The position numbers were made by a program, and so were the translations under genes. A stretch of DNA of 64,000 nt, from NCBI RefSeq assembly GCF_018457165.1, contig NZ_JAFMNX010000001.1:1178001-1242000 (forward strand), read 5' to 3'. Below, piece after piece: positions 50,977-59,885 of this stretch. The first letter of the stretch is position 1; each line of letters starts with the position of its first letter. The notes below the pieces were generated by a model, which saw only the letters and a program-made list of their open reading frames with translations, was not told where the DNA came from and searched no databases. The DNA comes from Tianweitania aestuarii. Its GTDB lineage: Bacteria; Pseudomonadota; Alphaproteobacteria; Rhizobiales; Rhizobiaceae.

Positions 50977-52167
50977 TTAGCTGGCGGTCTTCTGCGCCGC
51001 AGCGTCCGCTGCAGCCTTGCCATCTTCAGGCTTCCAGGGTTCTGCAGTGACCGGCGCACCCGGCCTGACCTTCTGGAAGCCTTCCACGATGACCCGCTCG
51101 CCGGCGTCGAGCCCTTCGGCTATGACGACGCGCTCGCCAATCGTGCGACCTGACTGAACGATACGAAGCTCGGCTTCATCCTTATCGTTCAGCACGTAGA
51201 GCTGCGACTGTCCGCCGGTATTGCGTTGAACCGCCTGTTGCGGAACCGCGATCGCGGCCGGCTGAATGCCCTGTTCGATCATCACGCGGACATACATGCC
51301 CGGCAGAAGATCACCATTGGGATTGGGGATTTCGGCGCGCAGCGTCACCTGTCCGGTCGATTGGTCGACCGTTGCTTCCGAGAACAGCAGGCGACCTTCC
51401 TGCGGATACTGCCGTCCATCGTCGAACTGCATGCGGATCAAGGCTTGATCAGGACCGGGGCTTTCCAAAGTCCCCGACGCGACGGCTTTGCGAAGATCGA
51501 GAAGATCGCTCGAAGACTGTGTGAAATCGACATAAACCGGATCGAGCTGCTGGATCGTTGCAAGGATCTCGGTGCTGTTGACCAGTGCGCCTTCCGTGAT
51601 CAGAGCGCGTCCGATGCGACCGCTGATCGGAGCTTTGACCTCGGAATAAGCCAGATTGAGCTTGGCTGCATCGACGCCTGCTTGCGCCACGGCCACATCG
51701 GCGTCCGCCTGGGCCAACAGGGCTACGGCGTCGTCGCGCTGCTGGGTCGAGGTTATGCGCCGGCTGTTCAACTCGGTTTGTCGATCCGAGGTTTGTCTGG
51801 CCTGCAGCTGCACGGATTTCGCCCGCTGCAAGGTCGCTTCCGCGCTGGCAAGCTGAACCTCGAAGGAGGCAGGGTCGATGCGGTAAAGCACGTCGCCTTC
51901 CTTCACGGTGCTACCCTGCTCGAAGACCCGTTCCACCACAATGCCGGAAACGCGAGGCCGCACTTCGGCAATGCGCGTCGGCGAGATGCGGCCAGGCAGG
52001 TCGTTGGTAATCGGCAGCGCTTCGGGCTTTGTTTCGATAAAGCTGACGGCCGGCGGCGGCGCGGCTGGAGCTGCCGCTGCCTGTTCTTCCGAGTCGCTGC
52101 ACGCAGCGAGAGTGCCGAAAAGCGCAAACAGGATGGCCAGTCGAAAAGGACTGTTGGAAATCGTCAT
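50977..52167 (-). CDS. RND efflux periplasmic adaptor lipoprotein
   Basis: The product has 396 residues from ATG at 52167. The lipobox is GTLAACSD, with Cys23 as the lipid-modified residue. The lipoyl half-motifs are RVSGIVVERVFEQGSTVKEGDVLYRID and VKAPISGRIGRALITEGALV, separated by a coiled-coil hairpin (about 90-150). A beta-barrel domain follows. It bridges the RND pump and an outer-membrane channel. It is cotranscribed with the pump and preceded by tetR on the same strand. Confidence 0.93.
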   Translation of the reverse strand: MTISNSPFRLAILFALFGTLAACSDSEEQAAAAPAAPPPAVSFIETKPEALPITNDLPGRISPTRIAEVRPRVSGIVVERVFEQGSTVKEGDVLYRIDPASFEVQLASAEATLQRAKSVQLQARQTSDRQTELNSRRITSTQQRDDAVALLAQADADVAVAQAGVDAAKLNLAYSEVKAPISGRIGRALITEGALVNSTEILATIQQLDPVYVDFTQSSSDLLDLRKAVASGTLESPGPDQALIRMQFDDGRQYPQEGRLLFSEATVDQSTGQVTLRAEIPNPNGDLLPGMYVRVMIEQGIQPAAIAVPQQAVQRNTGGQSQLYVLNDKDEAELRIVQSGRTIGERVVIAEGLDAGERVIVEGFQKVRPGAPVTAEPWKPEDGKAAADAAAQKTAS

Positions 52168-52240
52168 TGGAATGAACCAGCTTGGTAATGGGTAAAAAAT
52201 GGAATGCGAAAAGTCGAAGACATGAAGGGGAAAGCGAGGC

Positions 52241-52834
52241 CTAGCCCCCATTTTCCTCCGCGGATTGGCTGTGCGGATTGCCTGCCACGAGCTCTTCGAT
52301 CTCTTTCAAGATGCGGCTGCGTGTTGGTTCCGGCCACGAATAGATCCCAAGAAACTCGAGACTTCGCAGGCCTTCCAGCGCCAGGAAGGCGAGGCGGCCC
52401 ATCCTGGCGTTCGGCGACTGCGCCTCGATCATCTTGATCTCCCGATCATAGGATTGTTGCAGCATGCAACGAAGCTCGGCATCCTGAGCCAGTGCCGAAC
52501 AAAGGTGAAGCGCAACTGCTTGGGCATCATCGGCGGGTGAGTCCGACGTAGCTGCAATGCGCCCGAGAATGCGGGCATCCGCAACTGCACCGAGCTTTTC
52601 TGTCGCCGCGTCAAACTTGGCTTCTTCTTCAGAAAAACGACGCTCGATAACCGCCTTGATCAAGGCCTGCTTGGTTTTGAAGTCATAGATGACGCTGGCT
52701 TTGCTGATCCCGGCTTCCGAAGCGACGGCATCAAGCGTCAACCGGGCAGCACCCTCCCGCACGACAACTGCTTCCGCAGCATCGAGGATCTTGCTCTGGT
52801 CGATGACACGCGGGCGCGACACTGAAAACTCCAT
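52241..52834 (-). CDS. TetR-family repressor of the efflux operon
   Basis: The product has 197 residues from ATG at 52834. The HTH is RLTLDAVASEAGISKASVIYDFKTKQALIKAVI (about residues 28-60). The C-terminal helical domain would bind the inducer. It lies directly upstream of the adaptor on the same strand. A palindrome overlaps its own start codon, so it is likely to repress itself and the pump genes together. Confidence 0.88.
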   Translation of the reverse strand: MEFSVSRPRVIDQSKILDAAEAVVVREGAARLTLDAVASEAGISKASVIYDFKTKQALIKAVIERRFSEEEAKFDAATEKLGAVADARILGRIAATSDSPADDAQAVALHLCSALAQDAELRCMLQQSYDREIKMIEAQSPNARMGRLAFLALEGLRSLEFLGIYSWPEPTRSRILKEIEELVAGNPHSQSAEENGG

Positions 52835-52852
52835 AACCAACCGGATGGTTAT
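52833..52852. promoter_or_regulatory. TetR operator
   Basis: ATAACCA and TGGTTAT are perfect 7-bp arms separated by six bases, a 20-bp palindrome that includes the tetR start codon. This is typical of autoregulated efflux repressors. Confidence 0.75.
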
Positions 52853-53145
52853 TAATAATTTCTCGGCGTCAGGTCAAGCGGGAGCTCCGGAGGCGTAGCT
52901 CTCGAGTGATTATCGCTGATGGTGGGCAGAACTCACGTTATGCTGCGGCGAAGCCGTGTACAGGCTCGCATTCTAAGATGAAGCCGAGTGGGGCAAGAGA
53001 GTGGATCACGACATTATGATCATGCGGCGAGCGTCTCCAGACATCTAAGACGATGACCGGAGACAGCCGTGACTCGGAGACGGCAAAAGCAGTTGCTGTG
53101 TCTCTTCAACAAAGCACCACTTCCCAAGAACTGCTGGGTAATGGC
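52853..53145. other. Intergenic region, no feature recognised
   Basis: About 290 bp. It presumably contains the tetR promoter at the left. I see no gene, tRNA or strong hairpin. Confidence 0.5.
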
Positions 53146-53382
53146 TTACTTCTTCGGCTTCAGTGGTGTGATGCCGCCGATCTCGTCATCCGGCATGGTA
53201 CCAGCCTCGTTGTCCGCCACGGCATTTGCAAGAGCCTCAGGGTGGTAGTCGGCGTCGGGGGCACCCGTTACGTTGACGAGCGTATCTGACACTTTGGGCG
53301 TGTCTCCATTCGCCGGTACCCGATCGCTCTCAGGAGTAGACTTACGCGACAGAACGCGCGGCTGTTCTTTATCGTTGGTCAT
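53146..53382 (-). CDS. Small acidic, probably disordered protein
   Basis: The product has 78 residues from ATG at 53382, with AGGA just upstream. The sequence is rich in Asp, Glu, Pro and Thr (TPESDRVPANGDTPKVSDTLVNVTGAPDADYHPE) and ends with LKPKK. It has no hydrophobic core. It may be a small stress-related protein, as seen in many rhizobia, but no family is certain. Confidence 0.5.
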   Translation of the reverse strand: MTNDKEQPRVLSRKSTPESDRVPANGDTPKVSDTLVNVTGAPDADYHPEALANAVADNEAGTMPDDEIGGITPLKPKK

Positions 53383-53690
53383 GTGGAGATCCTTCAACTG
53401 GCCGTTTGAAGCATAACCATCAGCGTGGCGTTTAGATGCGTGCCAGATCAATGATCTCCCACGACGGTCTTCTCCAGCGGTCGCGCAAGTCTCGTGAAAT
53501 CTGAACGCGTAGTCGGTTGATGTCGCCTGATGCAGCAGCTTAAGCGGTTTGGAGGAACCAGATCCTAGCCTTGGAGCTTGGAAGATGACGACAGGATCAA
53601 AGACCCGAAGGCGTCGTGGAATGGCTGGAGAGATGGCACGTCTGATTTCCTGCGCTAGTTCCAAGCTGACCAGGATCAAGGACAAGCAAC
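53383..53690. other. Intergenic region between divergent genes, no feature recognised
   Basis: About 308 bp between a leftward small gene and the rightward sulfite-oxidase-like gene. It must hold both promoters, but I cannot identify convincing boxes. Confidence 0.45.
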
Positions 53691-54794
53691 ATGCACATCA
53701 ACGGCGAAGTTGAGCGACTGAAAAGCGAAAAGCCTAGTCTCGTTCTGCTGCCAGATGAGAGCCTGAACGCCGAAACGCCGCTTCCGCTTCTGAAAAATGC
53801 TTTGACCCCTGTGGACGCCTTCTTCGTGCGCAACAATGGGCGCATGCCTTTTGACGAGCCGCCCGCCACCTGGTCACTGACGGTCGACGGTCACGTGGAT
53901 CATCCCCGGGAGTTCACGCTGTCCGCTCTGCGCGACACGTTCGAAACCGTCACGGTCACCGCTGTGCTGGAATGCGCCGGCAATGGCAGGGCAGGCTTTG
54001 ATCCGGCGACCGATGGTCTTGCATGGGGGCGAGGGGCCGTCGGCTGCGCTCGATGGACCGGGGTTCGGATGCGTGATGTCCTGAACGCGTGCGGGATATG
54101 CGCAGAAGCCGTCTATACCGGTCACCATTCTCCGGATCTTGCGCAGGACGGGTCAGGTCCGGCGATCTCCCGAGGCTTGCCGATTAATCGAGCCCTCGCG
54201 CCGGAAACGCTGATTGCATGGGCGATGAACGATGTCGACCTCGCACTCCATCATGGCGCGCCTTTGCGCGTGGTTGCGCCAGGCGCTCCGGGTTCGGCGT
54301 GGCAGAAGTGGCTGTCGCGGATCGAGGTGCGCCATCGTGTTCACGACGGCGAAAAGATGAACGGCACGGATTACCGCCTTCCGAACAAACCGGTGCAGCC
54401 AGGTGAGCCGCTAGACCCGGCAATTTTCGAGGTCATCGAGCGCATGCCGGTCAACACGTTGATCACCAGTCCGAATGAAGACGCTCGTTTGCGCGTCGGT
54501 GATCCCATCCATGTCACAGGTTTCGCATGGAGTGGCGAGGGATCGATCACGAAGGTTCATGTTTCCAAAGATGAAGGCCGGACGTGGGTCGAGGCCGAAC
54601 TGGAACCGGAAGGCCATCGCTACGCCTGGCGTGGCTTCGAAACGACCCTGCGGTGCGACGGAGGTGAAACGGCCATCATTGCGCGAGCCGAAGATGCGTC
54701 GGGAGCCGTCCAGCCTCTCGGCCAGGCCATCTGGAACCCGCGAGGATATTGCAACAACGCAGCACACCGCATCAACGTGCAGCCAATCAGGTAG
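53691..54794 (+). CDS. Sulfite-oxidase-like molybdopterin enzyme
   Basis: The product has 367 residues. The molybdenum ligand is Cys95 in VLECAGNGR. Residues of about 40-240 form the molybdopterin domain (TPVDAFFVRNNGRMP, PLRVVAPGAPGSAWQKWLSRIEV). Residues of about 255-365 form the C-terminal Ig-like dimer domain (KVHVSKDEGRTWVEAELEP). There is no signal peptide and no cytochrome partner next to it. It probably oxidises sulfite or a related substrate in the cytoplasm. The electron acceptor is unknown. Confidence 0.88.
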   Translation: MHINGEVERLKSEKPSLVLLPDESLNAETPLPLLKNALTPVDAFFVRNNGRMPFDEPPATWSLTVDGHVDHPREFTLSALRDTFETVTVTAVLECAGNGRAGFDPATDGLAWGRGAVGCARWTGVRMRDVLNACGICAEAVYTGHHSPDLAQDGSGPAISRGLPINRALAPETLIAWAMNDVDLALHHGAPLRVVAPGAPGSAWQKWLSRIEVRHRVHDGEKMNGTDYRLPNKPVQPGEPLDPAIFEVIERMPVNTLITSPNEDARLRVGDPIHVTGFAWSGEGSITKVHVSKDEGRTWVEAELEPEGHRYAWRGFETTLRCDGGETAIIARAEDASGAVQPLGQAIWNPRGYCNNAAHRINVQPIR

Positions 54795-54905
54795 TGCCTG
54801 CATGTGATGGCGGGTGGATTGCCTCCCACCCTGTCGTCCGACTAGTCAGAAGGGAAGCGGCCGATCATTGACGGTCGTCCTTGCGACGAACTCCACAGGC
54901 TTGGC

Positions 54906-55523
54906 ATGACAACGCGTTTGATCCGTCACGCTCTCGATCGCGAGCAAATCGTGAAGAAAAGCCGCTTTGTCGCCACGGCAGGGCCGGTCGGCGATGAAAC
55001 GGAAGCGCGCGCCTTCATCGAAGCGCATTCCGATCCGTCTGCCAACCACAACTGCTGGGCCTGGCGTGTTGGACAAACCTACCGCTTCAACGATGCTGGC
55101 GAGCCGAGCGGCACCGCGGGCAAGCCGATCCTGCAAGCCATTGACGGTCAGGCCATCGACCGTGTGGCAGTAGTGGTCACGCGCTGGTTTGGCGGCATTT
55201 TGCTTGGCAGCGGCGGTTTGATGCGCGCCTATGGCGGCACGGCTGCCATGTGCCTGCGCGATGCGGAAACAATCCCGTTTGTCGAGACCGTGTCTGGTAC
55301 GGTGGTCTGCAACTTCAGCGATGCGGCGCTTGTTCACGCAAGACTAAGTGCGCTTGCGCAGGTGCAGACCCTCGACCAGACCTTTTTGGCAGAGGGTGTT
55401 CAGATGGTCTTGTCCGTGGAAAAGGACGCAGCGGCCACCATAACGCGTCTCGTCTCCGACCTGACGAGTGGCCGCGCCCACATCGCTTGGCCGGATGCAG
55501 GTGCGGACCCGGCAATGCCCTAA
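54906..55523 (+). CDS. IMPACT/YigZ family protein
   Basis: The product has 205 residues. The N-terminal UPF0029 domain contains KKSRFVATAGPV, HNCWAWRVG, FNDAGEPSGTAGKPILQAI and VVVTRWFGGILLGSGGLMRAY, all family hallmarks. The C-terminal 70 residues form a small ferredoxin-like domain. The bacterial function is not settled; a ribosome-related role is suspected from eukaryotic IMPACT. It converges on the carbonic anhydrase gene. Confidence 0.9.
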   Translation: MTTRLIRHALDREQIVKKSRFVATAGPVGDETEARAFIEAHSDPSANHNCWAWRVGQTYRFNDAGEPSGTAGKPILQAIDGQAIDRVAVVVTRWFGGILLGSGGLMRAYGGTAAMCLRDAETIPFVETVSGTVVCNFSDAALVHARLSALAQVQTLDQTFLAEGVQMVLSVEKDAAATITRLVSDLTSGRAHIAWPDAGADPAMP

Positions 55524-55542
55524 GCTTCTTCAGGTGAGCCGC

Positions 55543-56208
55543 TCAAGCCTCGCCCGTGATGGTCGCCACCCCGCCTTCGGTCGCCGGCTTGAACTCGCCG
55601 GTATCCGGATCACGGATCAGAAGCCGTCCGGTTGCGACGGCGAAATAGGCGCCATGGATCTGCAGCTTGCCGCGCTCGACGAGGATGCGCACGCAAGGAA
55701 AGGTCATCAGGTTGCGCAGGCTGAGTTCGACGGCTGCGAGCTCCAAACGACGCAGATAATCGGGATCTTCATGATCGCGCGGCGCGAGGCTTTCGGCAGC
55801 CGGCTGAATCTGCGACATCCAGCGACCGATGAAATCACCAGGCGAAAGCGGCTCCTGCTCGTCGGCAAAGGCGCGAATACCGCCGCAGCTCGCATGGCCC
55901 ATCACCACGATATGCTTCACCCGCAACGCCTGGACGCCGAACTCTAACGCAGCACTGGTGCCATGCTGGAACTCGCGATCTGGCTCATAAGGCGGAACGA
56001 TGTTAGCGACGTTGCGCACAACCAGCATCTCACCGGGCGCAGCGTCGAAAATGACCTCCGGCGACACGCGCGAGTCGATGCAGCCGAACATCAGGATTTC
56101 CGGCTTCTGGCCGGCTTCGGCAAGGGACTGGTAGCGGGATTGCTCACCCACGAAGCGCCCTTGCAGGAAGGAATCATAACCGGCGCGTAGGCGGTCTGGA
56201 AAAGTCAT
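55543..56208 (-). CDS. Beta carbonic anhydrase
   Basis: The product has 221 residues from ATG at 56208. The zinc site is Cys43 and Asp45 with Arg47 in FGCIDSRVSP, and His105 and Cys108 in VVMGHASCGG. It interconverts carbon dioxide and bicarbonate in the cytoplasm. Length and motifs are standard for the plant-type beta class. It stands alone between convergent and codirectional operons. Confidence 0.93.
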   Translation of the reverse strand: MTFPDRLRAGYDSFLQGRFVGEQSRYQSLAEAGQKPEILMFGCIDSRVSPEVIFDAAPGEMLVVRNVANIVPPYEPDREFQHGTSAALEFGVQALRVKHIVVMGHASCGGIRAFADEQEPLSPGDFIGRWMSQIQPAAESLAPRDHEDPDYLRRLELAAVELSLRNLMTFPCVRILVERGKLQIHGAYFAVATGRLLIRDPDTGEFKPATEGGVATITGEA

Positions 56209-56498
56209 CGCGCTGCTTCTTTCACCAAACACATGGAACAGGAGCCGTGATCTAGCATGTTTCACCAAGGCGGCAAGCCAGTGACATCAGGCATCAGGCT
56301 GGCAATTTCCTTCGACACGGTGGGAACCGCACCAAGATCCGCGCATTTTGAGCTCGCAGGTGCAGCGCATGTCAATCGGACGCGACGGTACTGGGGAACA
56401 GGGCGATTTTTCCGATTTCCCGTTCTGACATCAACGTATTGGTAGACGAGCCTCTATCCCGTCTGTGCTGCACCTGTTCTTTTTCCCTTCTCTGGCAT

Positions 56499-57269
56499 TT
56501 ATCCACGCGGCAGGCGCGGCGCCGCTGCGACCAGCGCCTTTCCAATTGCCGACTGGGGATTGCTGACGACCTCGGTCGCAATGCCGCTTTCCACGATTTT
56601 GCCACCATCGAGAATGGCGACTCGGTCCGCCGCCGCGCGAACCACGCCGAGATCATGCGTGATGAAGAGATAGGCGACGCGCGTTTCGCGCTGGATGCGC
56701 TTGAGCAGTTGCAGGATTTCGGCGCGCACGGACACGTCGAGCGCGGACACAGCTTCATCCAGAACGATCAGAGTCGGAGAGCTGGCCAACGCCCGCGCGA
56801 TCGCAACTCTTTGCCGTTGCCCACCGGAGATTTCGTGGATCGGTCTGGAGGCGAGGGCGGGGTCGAGCCGCACCCGTTCCAGCAGGCTTGCAACGCGCGA
56901 GCGTCGTTCACCGCGGCTGAAGCCTGTATGGATCTTCAGCGGATCGTCGATCACGCGCCCAACGGTTGCGCGCGGGTTAAGCGCGGCAAGCGGATTCTGA
57001 AAGACGATCTGCAGACGGCCACGCATGGCACGCAGTGCGGATGGTTTCAGTCCACGCAGATCCGTGCCTTCAAACAGGATCGTGCCAGCGTCGGGCTCGA
57101 TGAGGCGCGTCACCAAACGCGCGATCGTCGACTTACCGCTGCCGGATGGTCCCACCAGTGCGAGCGTTTCGGCGGCCGCAATGGTGAAGCTGACATCGTC
57201 GACAGCTGAAACAAGGGTGTCGCCGCGGCGATAGCGTTTCGACAAGCCGGAGACTTCAAGCAGCGGCAT
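56499..57269 (-). CDS. Peptide/nickel-type ABC importer, second ATPase (DppF-like)
   Basis: The product has 256 residues from ATG at 57269. Walker A is GPSGSGKST, the signature is ISGGQRQRVAIARAL, and Walker B is LIVLDEAVSALD. It is slightly shorter than typical DppF and lacks the C-terminal iron-sulfur extension. It overlaps the first ATPase gene by one base (TGATG). It is the last gene of the operon. The substrate (peptide, nickel or opine) cannot be told from sequence. Confidence 0.9.
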   Translation of the reverse strand: MPLLEVSGLSKRYRRGDTLVSAVDDVSFTIAAAETLALVGPSGSGKSTIARLVTRLIEPDAGTILFEGTDLRGLKPSALRAMRGRLQIVFQNPLAALNPRATVGRVIDDPLKIHTGFSRGERRSRVASLLERVRLDPALASRPIHEISGGQRQRVAIARALASSPTLIVLDEAVSALDVSVRAEILQLLKRIQRETRVAYLFITHDLGVVRAAADRVAILDGGKIVESGIATEVVSNPQSAIGKALVAAAPRLPRG

Positions 57270-58036
57270 CACGCTTCCACCGCCAGATGGGCTCGAAGCA
57301 GCTGCTTCGTATAGGCGTCTTTCGGCTCCTGAATGATCGTTCGCGTGTCGCCGCATTCCACGAGCCGGCCTGATCGGAGAACAGCGATCCGGTCAGCCAG
57401 CGAAGCAGCCAGAGCGATGTCATGGCTGATGAAAAGGAGCGTCATCCCGTCGGCCTCCACAAGCGAGCGGATCAACGCCACGATTTCCGCCTGAACGATC
57501 GTATCGAGCGCACTGGTCGCCTCGTCGGCGATCAGCAGCAATGGTCGCCCGGCAATGGCGGCTGCGATCGCCACACGTTGGCGCTGACCGCCGGACAGCT
57601 GATGCGGATAAGAACGCGCGATCAGTTCGGGATCGGGAAGGCGCACGCGATCGATCAGTTCATGGGCGGCTTGAAGGGCAGCGTGCCAGTCGACGCTGCG
57701 ATTGACCTGAACCACCTCGGCAATCGTGTTGCCGATGGTGAAAACGGGATTGAGACTGCCGCCGGGATCCTGAAAAACGAAGCCGATGTCACGGCCGGCG
57801 CGCGGCGGCCGATCGGGATAACCCGGCCACACGAGGCTGCCCGTCAGCTTCGCCTCGGAAGGCAGAAGACCAGCCAAGGCCAGCGCGATCGTGCTTTTTC
57901 CCGAGCCACTTTCGCCGATAATGGCAAGCTTCTCGCCAGCTTTCAGGTCCAGATCGACGTCGGCCAGCGCCGGCGCCACAGCGCGATCGCGAGAGTAGCT
58001 GACGCCGAATCGCTGCAGCTGAGCAAGCACGGTCAT
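57269..58036 (-). CDS. Peptide/nickel-type ABC importer, first ATPase (DppD-like)
   Basis: The product has 255 residues. Walker A is GESGSGKST, the Q-loop is FVFQDPGGSLNP, the signature is LSGGQRQRVAIAAAI, and Walker B is LLLIADEATSALD. It starts four bases inside the upstream permease gene. With the DppF-like subunit it forms the ATPase pair. Confidence 0.91.
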   Translation of the reverse strand: MTVLAQLQRFGVSYSRDRAVAPALADVDLDLKAGEKLAIIGESGSGKSTIALALAGLLPSEAKLTGSLVWPGYPDRPPRAGRDIGFVFQDPGGSLNPVFTIGNTIAEVVQVNRSVDWHAALQAAHELIDRVRLPDPELIARSYPHQLSGGQRQRVAIAAAIAGRPLLLIADEATSALDTIVQAEIVALIRSLVEADGMTLLFISHDIALAASLADRIAVLRSGRLVECGDTRTIIQEPKDAYTKQLLRAHLAVEA

Positions 58037-58851
58037 GCCCGCACCTTCCGCGCTGCGCTTGCTTCGACCACGCCTTCGCCGGCCAGATAAACGCCGAGAA
58101 CAGTCACCACGAGGGCGATGCCAGGGATGATCGACAGGTAAGGAGCGGATCTTAGAACGGCGCGGCCTTCCGCGATCATGCCACCCCAGGTGATGCGGTT
58201 GGGATCGCCGAGGCCCAGGAACGACAAGGCGGCTTCGGTGAGAACCGCAGCGGCAACGATCACCGAAGACAGCGCGAGCACAGGTGGCAGTGCGTTTGGC
58301 AAAACCTCGCGGAACGCGATCTTGAGCGGGTGCATGCCTATGGCACGCGCACCGGCGACATAATCGCGCTCACGGATCGAAAGCACTTCTGCCCGCGCCA
58401 CGCGCGCCGGTCCTGTCCAGGCACTGAGCGCAATGGCGAGGACGACCACCGGCAGGGAAGGTCCGACAACACTGACAAAGGCAAGCGCCAGCAGAAAGCC
58501 CGGCACGGTCTGGAAAGCATCGGTGATGCGCATCAGCACTTCATCAACGATGCCGCCAATGAAGCCGGCTAGCGTGCCGACAACGGATCCGACGATGATC
58601 GAGGTCGCGGCAGCGGCCAGTCCAACCAGAAGCGATGTGCGGGCCCCGTGTACGAGTTCGGCCAGAACATCGCGGCCAAGCCGATCTGTTCCAAGCGGAA
58701 GGCTCGCGTCCTGGAAGGGCCGCAGCAAGGCAGGGCCCGCGATGGCCAGCGGATCTGCAGGAAAGAGCAGCGGCGCCAACAGGGCGATAAGCGCCAAAAC
58801 GACCAAGATGGTGAAGCCGAGCAGGGCGGTGGGTGTGCGAAGCAGCGTCAT
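58033..58851 (-). CDS. Peptide/nickel-type ABC importer permease (DppC-like)
   Basis: The product has 272 residues with five to six membrane helices. The start LLGFTILVVLALIALLAPLL and the motif LPLGTDRLGRDVLAELVHGARTSL are typical of DppC. The EAA loop is YVAGARAIGMHPLKIAFREVLPN. It overlaps DppB by four bases. Confidence 0.92.
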   Translation of the reverse strand: MTLLRTPTALLGFTILVVLALIALLAPLLFPADPLAIAGPALLRPFQDASLPLGTDRLGRDVLAELVHGARTSLLVGLAAAATSIIVGSVVGTLAGFIGGIVDEVLMRITDAFQTVPGFLLALAFVSVVGPSLPVVVLAIALSAWTGPARVARAEVLSIRERDYVAGARAIGMHPLKIAFREVLPNALPPVLALSSVIVAAAVLTEAALSFLGLGDPNRITWGGMIAEGRAVLRSAPYLSIIPGIALVVTVLGVYLAGEGVVEASAARKVRA

Positions 58852-59834
58852 GATTGCACTTCGCTTGCGCCGACGCGTGGATCAAGCAGGGCGTAGGCGA
58901 GGTCCACGATCAGATTGATGAGGATCACGACCACCGCGCTGATCAGGATAATGCCAAGAAGAAGCGACGTATCGCGGCCGGCCACTGACTCCTGCGCCAA
59001 CCGGCCGAGACCGGGAATCGAAAACACGCTTTCGATGACGACGCTGCCACCGAGCATTGCTGCCGATTGCACGCCGAGCATGGTCACCAGCGGCGTCAAA
59101 GCATTTCGCGCAACATGGCGCAGGACGATGCGTCGGCGCGGAAGGCCACGTGCGCGTGCGGCAAGCACATAGTCGGTCCGCCAGACTTCCGTCATGCCGG
59201 CCCGCATCATACGCAGATAGAGCGCCAGATAGATCAGGCCGAGCGCACCCACTGGCAAGATCAGGTGGAGGGCGATATCGCCAGCACGGGCGAACCCTTC
59301 CTTGCTGGAGGCGATCGTCTCGATGCCGCTCAGCGGCAGCCAGCGCAGCTGCACGGCAAAGATCACGATCAGCACGAGGCCGAGCCAGAAGCCGGGCACG
59401 GCGTAGATGGCTAGCGAGCCGACCGACAGCAAACGATCGCGCAGACTGCCGGGCTTCGCACCGGCCCAGATGCCGAGCAACGAGCCGAGCCCAAACGATA
59501 GCGCAGTGGCTGATCCCATCAGAAGCAGCGTGTTCGGCAGACGTTCGAGGATCACGTCGAGGTTGGGGCGCGAGAAGATCACGGAGCGGCCGAAATCGAG
59601 ATGGGCGAGGGCGTAAAGATACGCGGCGAGCCGGCCCCAGACTGACTGGTCCAGCCCCCACTGCGCGCGCAGATCGGCACTCAATCCCGCATCGCCGCCG
59701 AGAGAGGCGGCATAAGCATCCACTGCGTCGCCCGGTGCGGCTTCGAGGAGGAAGAACGTACCGAGGACAACGATCGCCAGAACCGGAATGCTGGCGATCA
59801 GGCGCCTGCGGATCAGCCGCAAAGCCCTGTTCAT
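58848..59834 (-). CDS. Peptide/nickel-type ABC importer permease (DppB-like)
   Basis: The product has 328 residues and six membrane helices. The first is RLIASIPVLAIVVLGTFFLL, with the periplasmic loop GLDQSVWGRLAAYLYALAHLDFGRS typical of DppB. The EAA loop is YVLAARARGLPRRRIVLRHVARNALTPL. It follows the binding-protein gene by 51 bp. Confidence 0.92.
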   Translation of the reverse strand: MNRALRLIRRRLIASIPVLAIVVLGTFFLLEAAPGDAVDAYAASLGGDAGLSADLRAQWGLDQSVWGRLAAYLYALAHLDFGRSVIFSRPNLDVILERLPNTLLLMGSATALSFGLGSLLGIWAGAKPGSLRDRLLSVGSLAIYAVPGFWLGLVLIVIFAVQLRWLPLSGIETIASSKEGFARAGDIALHLILPVGALGLIYLALYLRMMRAGMTEVWRTDYVLAARARGLPRRRIVLRHVARNALTPLVTMLGVQSAAMLGGSVVIESVFSIPGLGRLAQESVAGRDTSLLLGIILISAVVVILINLIVDLAYALLDPRVGASEVQS

Positions 59835-59885
59835 GACGCGTCCAGAACCATCAAAGGGCGCAGTTCCGCAAGCGACACTTCGGCA

